Below the pieces are notes generated by a model. The model was not told the origin of the DNA, did not search any database, and saw only the letters and a program-made list of their open reading frames with translations. From positions 1-64,000 of the forward strand of contig JAHLKG010000003.1 in the NCBI GenBank assembly GCA_025526995.1: a stretch of DNA of 64,000 nt, given 5' to 3'. The DNA comes from Powellomyces hirtus. Lineage: Eukaryota; Chytridiomycota; Chytridiomycetes; Spizellomycetales; Powellomycetaceae. Positions 39,327-49,291 of the stretch are shown here, one piece after another (position 1 is the first letter of the stretch; each line of letters starts with the position of its first letter). Position numbers and translations under genes: made by a program.

Positions 39327-40013
39327 CTACACCGCAATTGCGGAACCCGAAGCAATGCCCCCCAAGGAGGATGGGCCTGCCCCTCCTCCATCATCCTCAT
39401 TGCTTGAGGGTGAGCGTTGGCTTGGAGAGACCGGTGGTCCCTCCAACTCCTCAGCTTCCCCCTCCTCCTCCTCTTCCTCATCATTATATGGAGCTTCTCG
39501 CTCCAGGATGTCCCACATCCTCTTCACCTCCGCTGCAGACTTCTTGTCCGCAGTCTTCTTCTTCGCCTGGGCTGTACCCTTGCCCTTCCCAACCGCCAGC
39601 TTCCGGCTCCGCCGGTCCTCTAGTATGGACCTCAGTCCATGAAGCGTCCCGGTCGCCAGTGCGCGACCCAGAGGTGTACCAGACCTCGCCCGGTCTTTTA
39701 CCCGGTCTTTCGCCTGCTCGATGTGACGTTCAAGGACCCCTTGACGGTCCTTACAGTGGAACTGTCGGGCATGCGCTGCCGACATCGTTCGAATCTCCGC
39801 TCGGGACAACCCCGCAGCGGGTGTGCCTCCCTGTGACGCAGAAGGCACCACTGACGACGGCACAGCAGGAGCTGTGGTCGTCGCAGGAGCTGTTACCGGC
39901 GGTCCCGTCTTTCTCGCCGTCTGCTTCGCTTTGCCCGAACCTGACAACTACACCAGCACATAGTTAGAGCTTACGCCTCATTTGCGCGGATCTCATAGAC
40001 GTACCCTAGCCAT
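39327..40013 (-). CDS. Antisense accessory ORF of copia family 2 (copy C), spliced
   Basis: Antisense to the element, between RNase H and 3' LTR. Exon 2 (39327-39947) is a 206-codon open frame beginning with a non-ATG codon. A GT...AG intron of 57 nt (39948-40004; donor GTACGT, branch CTAAC, acceptor GTGTAG) would join it in phase to a 9-nt exon ATGGCTAGG (40005-40013), giving about 209 aa (MAR-LSGSGKAKQTARK). The product has a Thr/Pro/Ala-rich basic N-terminus, a basic helical middle (ERHIEQAKDRVKDRARSG; KKKTADKKSAAEVKRMWDIL) and an acidic Glu tract near the C-terminus. I recognise no family. It is conserved in copy D. The sense strand is also open here but accumulates more replacements. Confidence 0.6.
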
Positions 40014-40128
40014 TCCTCTTATTCTTAAAATGTAATAAATGGGGGTGTTTGGGGGGGTGCGCGGGGCTGTGTAGTAAAAGTAGATAGAGAGACTCTCTCA
40101 CTGCCAGACTGACAGGTCTGAGTGGGGG

Positions 40129-40368
40129 TGTTAGCACGTACAGACTCTGTCATCGAGTCATAACTGCGCCATCGCAGGGCGTATCACGCGATCACGTGAA
40201 CCCACGTGATCAACTCCGATATAAGTAGTTTTCCTTCCATACTTAATATATCGGTGGGACTTTTCTCTTTTTTCTCCAATAGAGCGGGATTAAGTTACTT
40301 CGTTGTTCTGCTCAATCAACTACCCTAAAGCTTCCTCAATCATCTACTCAGATACTCTCAGACCAACA
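40129..40368 (+). repeat. Copia family 2 LTR (3' of copy C)
   Basis: 240 bp, a few single-base differences from the 5' LTR. Followed by the ATTCT duplication. Confidence 0.95.
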
Positions 40369-40373
40369 ATTCT

Positions 40374-41953
40374 TGTAGCGTTTCAACCCATCCAGCTTGG
40401 CGTTTACTCAGGTGTGGTTGCGTTTGCAGGTGCACAAGTGATCAGTGATCAACGAGAGCGATGAAGGGCCGATTAATAAGATAGAACCGGTTTGTCTTGA
40501 GAAACTTTACGAGGGCTAATAGCTCTTGCTCGTGTACTGGATATCGGGTCTCAGCTCCATTCATCTTACACGAGAAGAAGAGAACCGGACAAAGTTTGGG
40601 TAATTGCTCCATAGCCCGTACTCGGTGAATCGGTAATGGCATGGGGAGAGGTTCTCCATTGGCGGTTTGCCCTAGCCATCCCGAGATGGCGTAGCCAGAT
40701 GAATCTGTATGCACATAGATGGGATGGTCGGGATTGAACGTGGCGAGGACCGGAGCATTTGTGACGGCGGCTTTAAGAGAGTCAAAGGCCTTTTGTTCCT
40801 TATCCGTCCATTTGAATGCGCTTTTAATGCCTTGTAAGGCTGATAATGGCGCAGCAGTTTCGGTGTATCGGTCGATGTAATCGAGGAAGTAGTTTGTTAA
40901 TCCAAGGAACTGCCGAATGTGTCGAGTAGTCCGAGGGGTTGGCCAATCTCGAACGGCTGCGATTTTGCTGTCCGCAATTTGCATGCCATTGACACTGAAG
41001 AGATGGCCGCAGAATTCGATTTCTTTTTGGCCCCATTGACATTTGGCGGCGTTAACATAGAGGGAATGATCTTGTAATCGCTGAAGGACTTTGGCTACAT
41101 GTTGCCGATGTGTAGTGGGATCGGGCGAGAAGATAAGGATGTTGTCAAGGTAGCAAATGATGCAGATGTCATAGAGGCCGCCTAGCACTTGGTTCATCAA
41201 TCGTTGGAAGGCGCCAGGTGCGTTGCAAAGCCCGAAGGGCATGACGACATATTTGAAGAGCCCGAATCTTGTACGGATAGCGGTTTTCTCATGATCCTCT
41301 GGAGCGATAAGCAGTCGATGGTATGCATCCTTCAAGTCGATGAGAGTGTAAAGGCAGGCGCCGAGAAGCTGGTTACGCATTTCTCGAAGGTTGGGGAGCG
41401 GAGTGCGATCCTTGATTGTAACAGCATTTAGTCCGCGATAATCTCAACAAACACAAATCCCGCCAGTTTTCTTGACAGCGAACACAACTGAGGCACCCCA
41501 AGGGGACTTAGAATGTTGTATCCATCCCTTCGAAAGTAGGTGGTCGAGTTGCTTTCGGAGTTTGCCCAATTGATCTTGTGATATAGGGCGTAGGGCTTGG
41601 AATACCGGTTTGGATCCGAGGATGATGTCGATATGGAAATTATTATCGCCGCGATCAGGGGGTAATTTGTCCGTTTCCTTGAAGAGAGTATTTTCGAATC
41701 GTTGAAGAACAGAGTCGAGGAATTTGGGCCATGATGCATTGGTTTCGACTTCTCTCTTTTCCGTAGTAGGACGTATGTGTACCGCGAACGCTTTCCGATA
41801 TTGCTTGTGCCGAAGTTGTTTGTTGAATCGTTTTGTCGAGACAGCGGCAATACCCTGGAAGGGTTTCTGTCGTTCGCGTTTGGTGCTTTTGGCAGCTCCA
41901 TGGATGGTAAATGTTTGAGCCTTCTTGATGAATGAATCGGGATTTTGAATGTG
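40374..41953 (-). pseudogene. Gypsy reverse transcriptase and RNase H (nested copy)
   Basis: Minus strand. RT from about 41500: DYRGLN, LIDLKDAYHRLL, FGLFKYVVMPFGLCNAPGAFQ, and YLDNILIFS where the telomeric copy reads YLDD, so the second catalytic Asp is lost (GAC to AAC at a CpG). RNase H of the gypsy type follows (AFKWTDKEQKAFDSLK, YPVHEQELLALVKF). A TGA replaces the Trp codon before DYRG near 41444. The frame from PR to RT is broken. Confidence 0.88.
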
Positions 41954-42463
41954 TCATTTGGATGGGAGCGATGAACAGTTGAAGGGTTTGCCATCCACGG
42001 TAAACAAGATGCGGTGTGGTCGCTCGACAGTGATGCAGGTGAAAGTACCAATCGCTTCGAAGAATGGGAGTCCCAAGATGAGCGGGATTCCAATTGGTGC
42101 GATTTCGAAATGAAAGGAGGCAACGGGATCGTAGTCTTGTGATGCGTTGTTGAACATTCGAATGGATTGGGTCGTAAGGGATGAAATTCGGATGGTTTGA
42201 CCAGCACCGGCCGTGTCGATGTCGTATGGCTTATCGAGAGGTCTCTTCTCGAGTTTTCGCTCATCCGCTACACGGTCTTGAACGACCATAGTATTGCAGC
42301 CGGTGTCCAAGAGGGCTATAATTGGTTCGGTGCCCATTTTAACTCGGAAGACCCAACTGGGTGCGCTTGAAGCTTTGCCAGGTTGAAGTCGGGTTTGGAG
42401 ATCCGTACGTCGAATAGATGTGGGATTGCCCTTAGGGCTTTCAGGTGGTCGATTGCATGTCAT
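41954..42463 (-). pseudogene. Gypsy protease (nested copy)
   Basis: Aspartic protease segment with the intact LLDTGCNTMVVQD active-site box and LGLPFFEAIGTF flap region. It is in a separate frame from gag and RT. It gives the reference for the 102-bp deletion in the telomeric copy. Confidence 0.88.
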
Positions 42464-42525
42464 CCATGGTATATCGGATTCAGGAAAGATAGTATGTCCC
42501 TTATTGGGCTGAGAGGAACCGATTT

Positions 42526-43659
42526 CTACTCCCAGCCGTCCAGAAAATCCTGAGACTCGTCTTCCTCTCTTGGGTTATCTTCGACTTTGCTGATTCGACT
42601 AATTCGGTTGGTCCGTCCGATTGGATTCCTGCTACTAGTGGCTTCTTCCTCAATGGTCTCGCCATTGATATCTCGCTTAGCGAAGCAATCTTGAATTGTA
42701 TGGTTTGTTCGTCCACATCTCTTGCAGAGCATAGCATTTCCTCGTTTTGTAGGTGTCTTAGGAGTTGTAGGAAATGCCGGCTTACGTGTAGGAGTTCTCT
42801 GAGGGGTTGTGACCGGAGTTGGTATGCCGGATCTCTTCTTAGACGTCTGCGGAACGGATTGTTTGGATGTTTGGGGTTCAATCGTTGACCTTCGAGGAGT
42901 AACTGGTGCAGGTTGTTGAAATGTACGTCGGGGAGTACGAGATGGGACTTGTTCGATGCCCAAGTAAGGATGGAATCGGGCAGGAGTCTTGGCTTGTGCG
43001 GCGTTTCGGACACAGATTACGGCCAGGGGCCAGGTGACGGCTTGGCCAATGGTAAGTCTCATTGTCATGAAGTTTTGAAGAGCTTGGACAAGGTAAAGAC
43101 CGTAAGTCAGGTTACGGAGAAGCCCTGTACGGAAGATGTCGATCATCTCGCTTTCGAGTAGGAGACGCTTGGTAGCATTGCCATTAGCGCGCACAGCGAT
43201 GGTCTTGAGATGTCGGTATCGTTTGAGTTCACGGATATAGTCCTCGAGTGAATTTCCAAGCGAGAGGGCCGCCATTTCTTGATGTAGGCGGTTGGTGATG
43301 TTGCAAGGCATCCATTGTTGATAGAACTGGGTGGCCCACCAGGCAGCAACGCCTTCGGCAGGGGCGGCAGGTTGAACACGGAGGTTATTCATGACGGCAG
43401 TATGCCAAGCGACGACTGAAGGGTCCATGTTCATGATGGCATACTCGTCGAAGTAGTTGAATTCGTTGTAAGCGATGCCCGTATAGGCTGTGATAAAATG
43501 GTTGCATGCCCTGACATTCGTGGTAACAAAGAGGTCGATCAGCTCCATGTCATGTTTGCCGGAGAAGTACGGGATTGTCTTCATATTTGCGATGAGGGTC
43601 GTACGCAAAGTGATTTCGCTAAGCAGGCGGCAGGTCCGGGTGCAGCCATCGTGAATCAC
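42526..43659 (-). pseudogene. Gypsy Gag (nested copy)
   Basis: Open frame of about 377 codons; the first codon at 43659 is GTG, so the real start is probably a later ATG (for example MKTIPYFSG). Capsid-like part (MNNLRVQPAAPAEG, EMAALSLGNSLEDYIREL), Pro/Thr-rich linker and CCHC zinc knuckle CKRCGRTNHTIQDC. It supplies the unbroken version of the sequence that is fused to copia at 2637. Confidence 0.88.
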
Positions 43660-43708
43660 TATGTTTCAACCAAAAGAGCAAGCGTAGATGAGTTTGACAG
43701 GAAAGAAT

Positions 43709-43724
43709 GGGAGTGGTGCTACCA
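43709..43724 (-). promoter_or_regulatory. Gypsy primer-binding site
   Basis: On the minus strand TGGTAGCACCACTCCC directly follows the LTR end. The leading TGG is as expected for pairing with a tRNA CCA end; I cannot assign the tRNA. The copia families use a different priming mode. Confidence 0.6.
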
Positions 43725-44151
43725 TGTGAGGTGCCTATGTTTCAAGGCGGAAGGTAATGAAGTTCGAGAGGTTGGAGTTGTCTTTCAGAAAGAAGAAGCG
43801 AGAGGTAGAGAGGGAATGATGTGGTATTTTGAGTGTTGGATGTTGATGTATTGATGGATGATTTCTTCTCCATCGGGAGGTACCTTCCTTCCCTCTTTAT
43901 ATGAGATTCTTGGTCCGATGGTGTCTAGCTAACTTGTGGAGAACGGGAGATGATCTAGGGATTTCTATGGCAGTGTAGCAAGGGCAGTGCAGCTGCGCAG
44001 TACTGAGACCGCGGGGTAAAACTTGTGGGGAGTTCTGCTTATGAGGGATTGGGTAATCGCTTATGAGGCGCGTCTGCCTTAACTTAGGATATGGCTTTTT
44101 ACTAGCCGAAAAATAAGTAAAGTATAAATATGCCATGATGGCCATCTCACA
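43725..44151 (-). repeat. Gypsy 5' LTR
   Basis: 427 bp, TGTGAG...CTCACA, nearly identical to the 3' LTR. TATAAAG on the minus strand at 43895-43901 is the likely promoter core. Confidence 0.93.
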
Positions 44152-45152
44152 GTCTGTGTGGTGGACTGCAGCTGGGCGAGGATTGAGGAGGTGCCGTTTG
44201 AAAAAATCAGAAGCCCGCACGAGCGGTTGTGTGAGTTTCTGGAAAGCGCTGGCGATTCAATGCCTATGCTCGCTTGCTGAGACAGTTCTCTCTTCCGTTC
44301 TCTCACAGTGCCGTATCTGGTCACCGCGAACCCAGTGAACTATGGAAAGCTGTTGAAACTGAACTGTGTGGAGGCGCTGGCCGCTTGTTTCTTCATTGTT
44401 GATGTGTTTTGTAACCGTGTCTTCGGCCCTTTTTCCGTTCAAATCTGACTCTCGCCACGTAGGTCTGGAGGACTACGGTCACATTCTTCTCTCCAAGGTT
44501 AAATGGAGCAAGACTTTCTGGGATATCAACGTGTAAGAGCATCTGCGGGCTCGAGACTTGTGACGCATGTTCTTTAACTTATCCCAACCCCAGAGCTCTG
44601 ATAAACCAATATCAAGGCTGCACCTCTTCGACTGAAGTAGTCGCTGCGCAAAATTCCTACATCGAGCAGATTGACCGCGAATACCACGAGCAGCGCGAGG
44701 CATCACAGAATGCAGACGGCAATCTCCTTCACACCAGCACCAATCACGCCCTGCAAGACGAGAGCAAGGATGAGGATAAGGATTATGACAAAGAAGAAGA
44801 GGCCCCAAAGGTAGACAAATTTGGAAATGTTCTGGGCAGTCTTACCAGTGAAGAGGGAAGCAGCTGCAAAGACGACAAAGACGAGGAAGAAGTTTTGGTA
44901 GACAAATTTGGAAACACCATACGACCTGCCAACACCGAGAGCTCAGAGGACGAGGAAGACACAAGCGATGGAGAAGAAGACAAATCTGAGGAGGAAGCCT
45001 TGTCGGAGGAGGAGGAAGAGCAGACGGCGGTTCCTGCATCAAAGCCGCGCTACAAGCCCAGCAGTGCGAACTTTCCAACCGAAACCAAACAGCCGTCGCT
45101 GGTCAAGCAGTTCCAGCGTGCGGTGGCCATCACGAATCAGAAACACAACTAG
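44152..45152 (+). pseudogene. TSR3: TSR3 3' part (exons after the insertion)
   Basis: Continues the Tsr3 frame: VVDCSWARIEEVPFEKI then SPHERL; intron 44231-44308 (GTGAGT...CTCACAG); [18 protein letters not shown] and [10 protein letters not shown]; a probable intron 44411-44462; LEDYGHILLSKVKWSKTFW; intron 44533-44593; ALINQYQGCTSSTEVVAAQN; then a long acidic C-terminal tail ending at TAG 45150-45152. The SAM-binding and RNA-binding core motifs ([12 protein letters not shown]) are present. Codons are intact after the insertion, so the disruption looks recent relative to gene decay. With an 18-kb insertion in an exon the locus cannot make normal Tsr3. Confidence 0.88.
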
Positions 45153-45456
45153 ACGCGCACAAGCATGGACGGGCATATGCGGTTCAGCCTATTGTTTTTA
45201 TCTCTTTGTTTGCAGTAATGAGGATGGCTTTCTCCAACTCTTGTGCGCTGGTGGGGCATCCTTGTTGTGCAGTCGAGCACGTTGCGGTGTGAGTTGTTGC
45301 ACGACACGTTTCCTTGCTGCGCCAAAAAACAAACAAAATTTGACAGAAACATGCAAGCAGATCCACGGGCTGCTCTTACACATATAACAGCCAGGCCCCA
45401 CTCCTTCCTCCCTCGTCCATCGGTGCTTCCTCACTCTCTCTTCTGCGTCCACCAAG
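45153..45456. other. Intergenic
   Basis: 3' flank of TSR3 and 5' flank of the HisRS-like gene. The last 60 bp before ATG 45457 are C/T-rich, typical of a fungal promoter/leader. No other gene. Confidence 0.5.
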
Positions 45457-46108
45457 ATGTTGGTCCAACTCGCCACCCTCATGCGGGGCTTGGATTACTA
45501 CACGGACGTGATCTACGAAGCCATCATCAATGACTCGCCAACTGTCCAAAGTACGTACCACTTAGGAGCAACACATGCTGCATCAATCCTCTGATTAACT
45601 TTTCCCTTGTTTCGTCGTAGATGAAGAGCAGGTCAGCGTCGGATCCGTAGCAGCAGGCGACCGCTATGACAACCTTGTGGGCATGTTTTCCGGAAACCAG
45701 CAGATTCCCTGCATCAGCGTCTCAATTGGCGTGGAGCGGATCTTTGCCATTGCGCTCGCGCGCCAAGCCCAGTCCGCAATTAAAGCCAATGCGACGCAAG
45801 TGCACGTGATTGGGCTCGGCCCGAGCTTCCTGAAGGAGCGCATGGCTATCTGCGCCCAGCTATGGAACGCCAACGTGAAAGTCAAGTACATGTTCAAACA
45901 GAAGCCGTCAAGCCTGAAGCAGCAGTTTGAGGTGTGCGACAAAGAGCAGATTCCTCTGGCCATCATCTTGGGCAAACAGGAGGTGGAGGCCGGGGTGGTG
46001 AAGGTTAGGAAGATGAGTAAAGATTCAGCAGAAGCGTCCAACAGGGAGGTTACCATCCAGAGGGGGGACTTGGTCAAGACCATCCGGACCATGCTCCAGA
46101 ACATGTAG
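45457..46108 (+). CDS. Histidyl-tRNA synthetase C-terminal half, truncated
   Basis: Two exons (45457-45550 and 45621-46108; intron GTACGT...GTCGTAG in phase). Starts MLVQLATLMRGLDYYTDVIYEA, equivalent to the histidine-binding RGLDYYTGVIYEA motif, then SVAAGDRYDNLVGMF and GVERIFAI (motif 3), then the anticodon-binding domain (VHVIGLGPSFLKERMAI, KVKYMFKQKPSSLKQQFE, PLAIILGKQE). Motifs 1 and 2 of the class II catalytic core are missing, and two normally conserved glycines are Asp (YYTD; AAGDRYDN). It cannot charge tRNA alone. It may be a pseudogene fragment or a stand-alone tRNA-His-binding paralogue. Confidence 0.75.
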
Positions 46109-46798
46109 ACCAGCGTATTAAAGCTTGCGAACGTAAACTAGCAGTAGTACAATAGCACAAAGATCTTTTATAAGAAGATAGAAAATAATGAAATCTTTCA
46201 AGGGAAGAAGGTGTCAAACGGTCTCAAACGGTCGGACAAGAAATGCAAGAAGATATGGAAGAGTGAGGGAGGCACCTTCCTTGAATCAGACAGCGGCATT
46301 GAACACTATTTCCGACAGCTCCAATATCGAGGCGGTAAAGCACTCGATGTATCGGAACCCCCTCTCCAACAGCACATGTTTCTCAACAGGGACATTCAAT
46401 AACAGCGTGATTTGGATTGGATGTATTTGCGGGCACAAAGCAGGGTCGAGTTCAGAGACTGGACTCTCCAGGCCTCTGCCAAAACAAATGTGACTCAAGA
46501 GGCAGGAATCTAAGCCACACACGTGGGCTGGGAAGACATGCAAGGGTCGTCCACCTGAGACTCTCCGCAAGGACTGTCCCCCGCATCACCAGATCTCTTT
46601 TCCCAAGTCACCTGCATCACCAGATCTCTTTTCCCAAATGGACACTGTAAGTGGCAGTCTCTTTCCCCACTCACTCTTGGCGTCCATAACATACGCTGAC
46701 TTGTTCCCTCAGTTGTGCTACAAACACTGCCCTCCTCAGAAGCAAAAGCGCAGCCTAGCCGCCCCACCGCCAATCGCCTGCCCGTCTTCCCCAAGCGA
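46109..46798. other. Intergenic with small direct duplication
   Basis: No gene. An approximately 23-bp direct repeat (CATCACCAGATCTCTTTTCCCAA) occurs at about 46584 and 46615. Confidence 0.5.
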
Positions 46799-46935
46799 AC
46801 TCGCTGCCAAGCCACCCTCCCATCTCCCGTTCACCTCGAACTCGCAGCCAAGCTGCCCTCCCATCTCCTGCCTATCTCAAACTTGCCACCAAGCCGCCTT
46901 CCCATCTCCCACCTACCTTGAACTCGCGGCCAAGC
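46799..46935. repeat. 41-bp tandem repeat, three units plus partial
   Basis: Units beginning CTCGC(T/A)GCCAAGC with CCCATCTCC in the middle and ending in TCGAA-like triplets, spaced 41 bp. The period is not a multiple of three, so it cannot encode a protein repeat. It shares a GCCAAGC core with the 33-bp repeat at about 53870-54080. Confidence 0.75.
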
Positions 46936-47697
46936 TTTGTTATAGGTGACTTTACCAGCCTAGTTGTAACGGAGAGAGGAGTCACGTCCATCCTACCTGC
47001 ACTTGCTGCAAGACCTCACAAGGTGGGCCTGCACCATACCGACGCAAGCACACAGGTGAAAATAAACCAGTACCTCAAAATTCTTTCAGGTTGTTGGGTT
47101 GCCAATAAGGCAAAGCTCTGCAGGAACCTGAACACCTTCTACAAAACGGAAGACGCTCAGAAAAATCGTGCAAGAGTGGTTTGCGGTGACAACGATGCCG
47201 CTTATCTCAGAGCTTGGAAGACGATTGCGGCAGAGCTTTCAAAGAATGCGTACGACAAGATCATCCAGCCGCAGGTCAGCTTCCGGTGGGAAACAAATGC
47301 GCAAGGTGCCAAGCTCGGGAAGGTGCTGGCCCGTGGAGAAATGAAGAAATTCGCAGGAAGGCTCCTGGGAGATATCTTTCTGGTGCCCTCAAAACGCAAC
47401 ACTGACAAAGACCTGTTCAATCTTGTTGACAGCGAAGAAAACAGCATGAAGCCAATTCAAGGGACTCTACTGCAGGCATCGTCGTTCGGGTGACGGGGCC
47501 CACCTTGCTCAAGGATCTGCAAAAGATCGCTAAATTCGACGTCTTGCTCATTGAAGAGCCCGCCACTGCCTGGCTCGTCCAACGGAGGCTTGGCGATCTG
47601 GCAGCTGGCCCCAGGATTCCAGTCTTGAGCACGTTTACCTGAAAACTCTGCGAGGAATATCCACCAATGTTTCTGCCTCCGGCGGAAAACATACCGT
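46918..47697 (+). pseudogene. SF1 helicase-like gene, 5' part (split by copia B)
   Basis: Frame segments NRARVVCGDNDAAYLRAWKT, FRWETNAQGAKLGKVLARGE and, after a frame change near 47470, GPTLLKDLQKIAKFDVLLIEE, then a TGA and CEEYPPMFLPPAENIP up to the ACCGT target duplication. The segment itself has no domain I recognise. It is assigned to the helicase because deleting copia B joins PAENIP in frame to SCLAHILALLSKNRKD and the Walker-A-like motif downstream. Confidence 0.55.
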
Positions 47698-48063
47698 TAT
47701 TGGAATGTTGAGACTTGCGTACTCAATGTTTGGTCCTTACATTAGATCCTTACTTGGATTCTCCGACTAGAACGCGTGACCACTATACCGGTAACGCTAA
47801 GAGCTGAATTGGATCACGTGTGATCACGTGATTGGAGAAAAAGTAGATTAGAACGCTCAAAGCGAGACATTAATGATAAGACTTAAGACATAAAATACAT
47901 CCACATACATTACATCTCCGTGCATCGGACAACGATACACCGTCATCTGCATCACAGAAGAGCCCTGTAAACTCCCTACGAAGGCAATACAAGCAAGCTG
48001 CATCGAATTTGTCCAATCCTCTGCAATTCCGATAAAGTACTGGAAGTGCCCATATCTCCAATA
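47698..48063 (+). repeat. Copia family 1 LTR, variant type (5' of copy B)
   Basis: 366 bp, TATTGGA...TCCAATA. The last 150 bp (for example ACGAAGGCAATACAAGCAAG) match the LTR relic at 63427-63669 rather than this copy's own 3' LTR (ACGAAGTATACTGGGGGCCA). Confidence 0.93.
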
Positions 48064-48078
48064 GGTTATGAGCCCTGA
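48064..48078 (+). promoter_or_regulatory. Primer-binding site, half-tRNA-iMet type (copy B)
   Basis: GGTTATGAGCCCTGA directly after the LTR, identical to the other copia copies. Confidence 0.75.
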
Positions 48079-48178
48079 GACCGGTCGAATTCGAATCATT
48101 CTCCCTTCGTAAAACCTGTAAACTACAAGTCTTCCGTCGAAATTCAAGTGCCAAGAAAGTACCGAGCACACCATCAAG

Positions 48179-49291
48179 ATGCCAACTGCAAGATCTCCCA
48201 TTCAAGGAGTGCAGACCCGCCAACAAGCCCGTCAAGCCACACGAGAAGCCCAACGGGGTCCTGACGCTGAAGAAGACGTTAATATCGATGCCTCGATTTA
48301 TCATGATTCCCACAACGCAGATGCCGATGTGGATGAGATGAATCATGGAGAAATTCATGCAGACTCGGCGATAGTACCGTCCGAAGTACCGACTGACATT
48401 GTCATGGAAATTCTGCACAGGTTCAAGATGGAAATCGACGAAAAGCTCGACCATTGGATGGACAGGTTGGAGAGGACTTTATTGACTAGTTCAAACCCTC
48501 TCGCTACATCAACTTCCCATCAACAACCCAAGAAGTACGAAAAGCCTCATATCGGTGGTCATCCTATGGCCGTTTCACCGATGAGAAGCCCAAAAGCGGG
48601 CCTTGAGTACCCTTTTCTACATCAACACATTACTCACGGCAAAGTTGAAGCCCCAGTTGCCCCTCACTTTCGTCCGTCTTCCCCAACGGAGAGCACAACA
48701 ACTACGAACAGCAGAAAGAGCGATGATCGAGACGCACAACGTACATCATTCGCATACTTCAAATCTGCGATCGATGCAGTATCTACATTCGACGGGACGG
48801 GAAATCTCTCAAAACTCGCCGACTTCGTCGATCAACTTACTCTAGTCTTTCGCCTAAAACCTGTATCTGAAGAAGAACAACTCTCATTCATCTTCACGAA
48901 GCTCTCTGGCGAAGCAAAACAATGGTATCGCAATCACCAGAAAGATGCCGAACAAGGGATGGTGGAGCCCATCACGGATTGGGAATCCTTCAAGCCTCCC
49001 TTTCTCTTGCGTTACCAACCAAGCGATCACAAAGAAACTTTGCTCACTCAACTTGAAAGACTCCGACAAGGAAGTCATTCCATCTCGCAGTACAATACCT
49101 CATTCACGAAGATCACAAGTCAAATCCCCTTGAAGGTGCCGTTCGAAATCTACAAGTGGTTTTACCTTTGCGGAATGAATGAACATCATGCAGAGCTCAT
49201 CAGAACTCAAAGTTTCAAGGATCTCCATGGCCTCATGGCAGCTGCCAAGCGTCTGGATAATGGAAGTAACAAGAGTAACCGAAACAACTGA
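48179..49291 (+). CDS. Copia family 1 Gag (copy B), intact
   Basis: 370 aa from ATG 48179 (MPTARSPIQGVQTRQQA). Acidic N-terminal region, then Gag core (FVDQLTLVFRLKPVS, FTKLSGEAKQWY, FYLCGMNEHHAELIRTQSF). It ends at a TGA that lies in frame with pol; the same codon is CGC in copy 1. This is the only unbroken Gag ORF of family 1 in the window, and could supply Gag in trans. Confidence 0.9.
   Translation: MPTARSPIQGVQTRQQARQATREAQRGPDAEEDVNIDASIYHDSHNADADVDEMNHGEIHADSAIVPSEVPTDIVMEILHRFKMEIDEKLDHWMDRLERTLLTSSNPLATSTSHQQPKKYEKPHIGGHPMAVSPMRSPKAGLEYPFLHQHITHGKVEAPVAPHFRPSSPTESTTTTNSRKSDDRDAQRTSFAYFKSAIDAVSTFDGTGNLSKLADFVDQLTLVFRLKPVSEEEQLSFIFTKLSGEAKQWYRNHQKDAEQGMVEPITDWESFKPPFLLRYQPSDHKETLLTQLERLRQGSHSISQYNTSFTKITSQIPLKVPFEIYKWFYLCGMNEHHAELIRTQSFKDLHGLMAAAKRLDNGSNKSNRNN

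Larger units (their letters stand above)
34215..40368 (+). mobile_element. Ty1/copia family 2, copy C, full length
   Basis: 6154 bp, 240-bp LTRs (34215-34454 and 40129-40368; TGTTAGCACG...GACCAACA), ATTCT target duplications (34210-34214 and 40369-40373), half-tRNA PBS and a GAGTGGGGG polypurine tract. It is inserted into the gypsy pol. It carries gag, pol and an extra antisense ORF between RNase H and the 3' LTR. Confidence 0.96.
26153..44151 (-). mobile_element. Full-length Ty3/gypsy chromovirus, containing two copia insertions
   Basis: Flanked by GTCTG duplications (26148-26152 and 44152-44156). LTRs 26153-26579 and 43725-44151 (427 bp, TGTGAG...CTCACA). In element sense: gag near 43659-42526, protease 42463-41954, RT/RNase H about 41950-40374, integrase 34209-32952, chromodomain 27266-26850. 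Copia copies C and A interrupt it at 34215-40368 and 27267-32946, leaving about 6.2 kb of gypsy sequence. It is inactivated by stops, frameshifts and a YLDD-to-YLDN change. Confidence 0.95.

Noticed and set aside
38936..39967. Sense 343-codon ORF as a separate element protein
   Set aside because: Its first part is the end of RNase H after the TGA; the rest is Pro/Ser-rich and takes many replacements between copies, unlike the antisense frame.
26153..44151. TSR3 insertion acting as a spliced-out intron
   Set aside because: The element interrupts an exon at GTCTG with LTR ends, not at splice consensus, and is 18 kb long.
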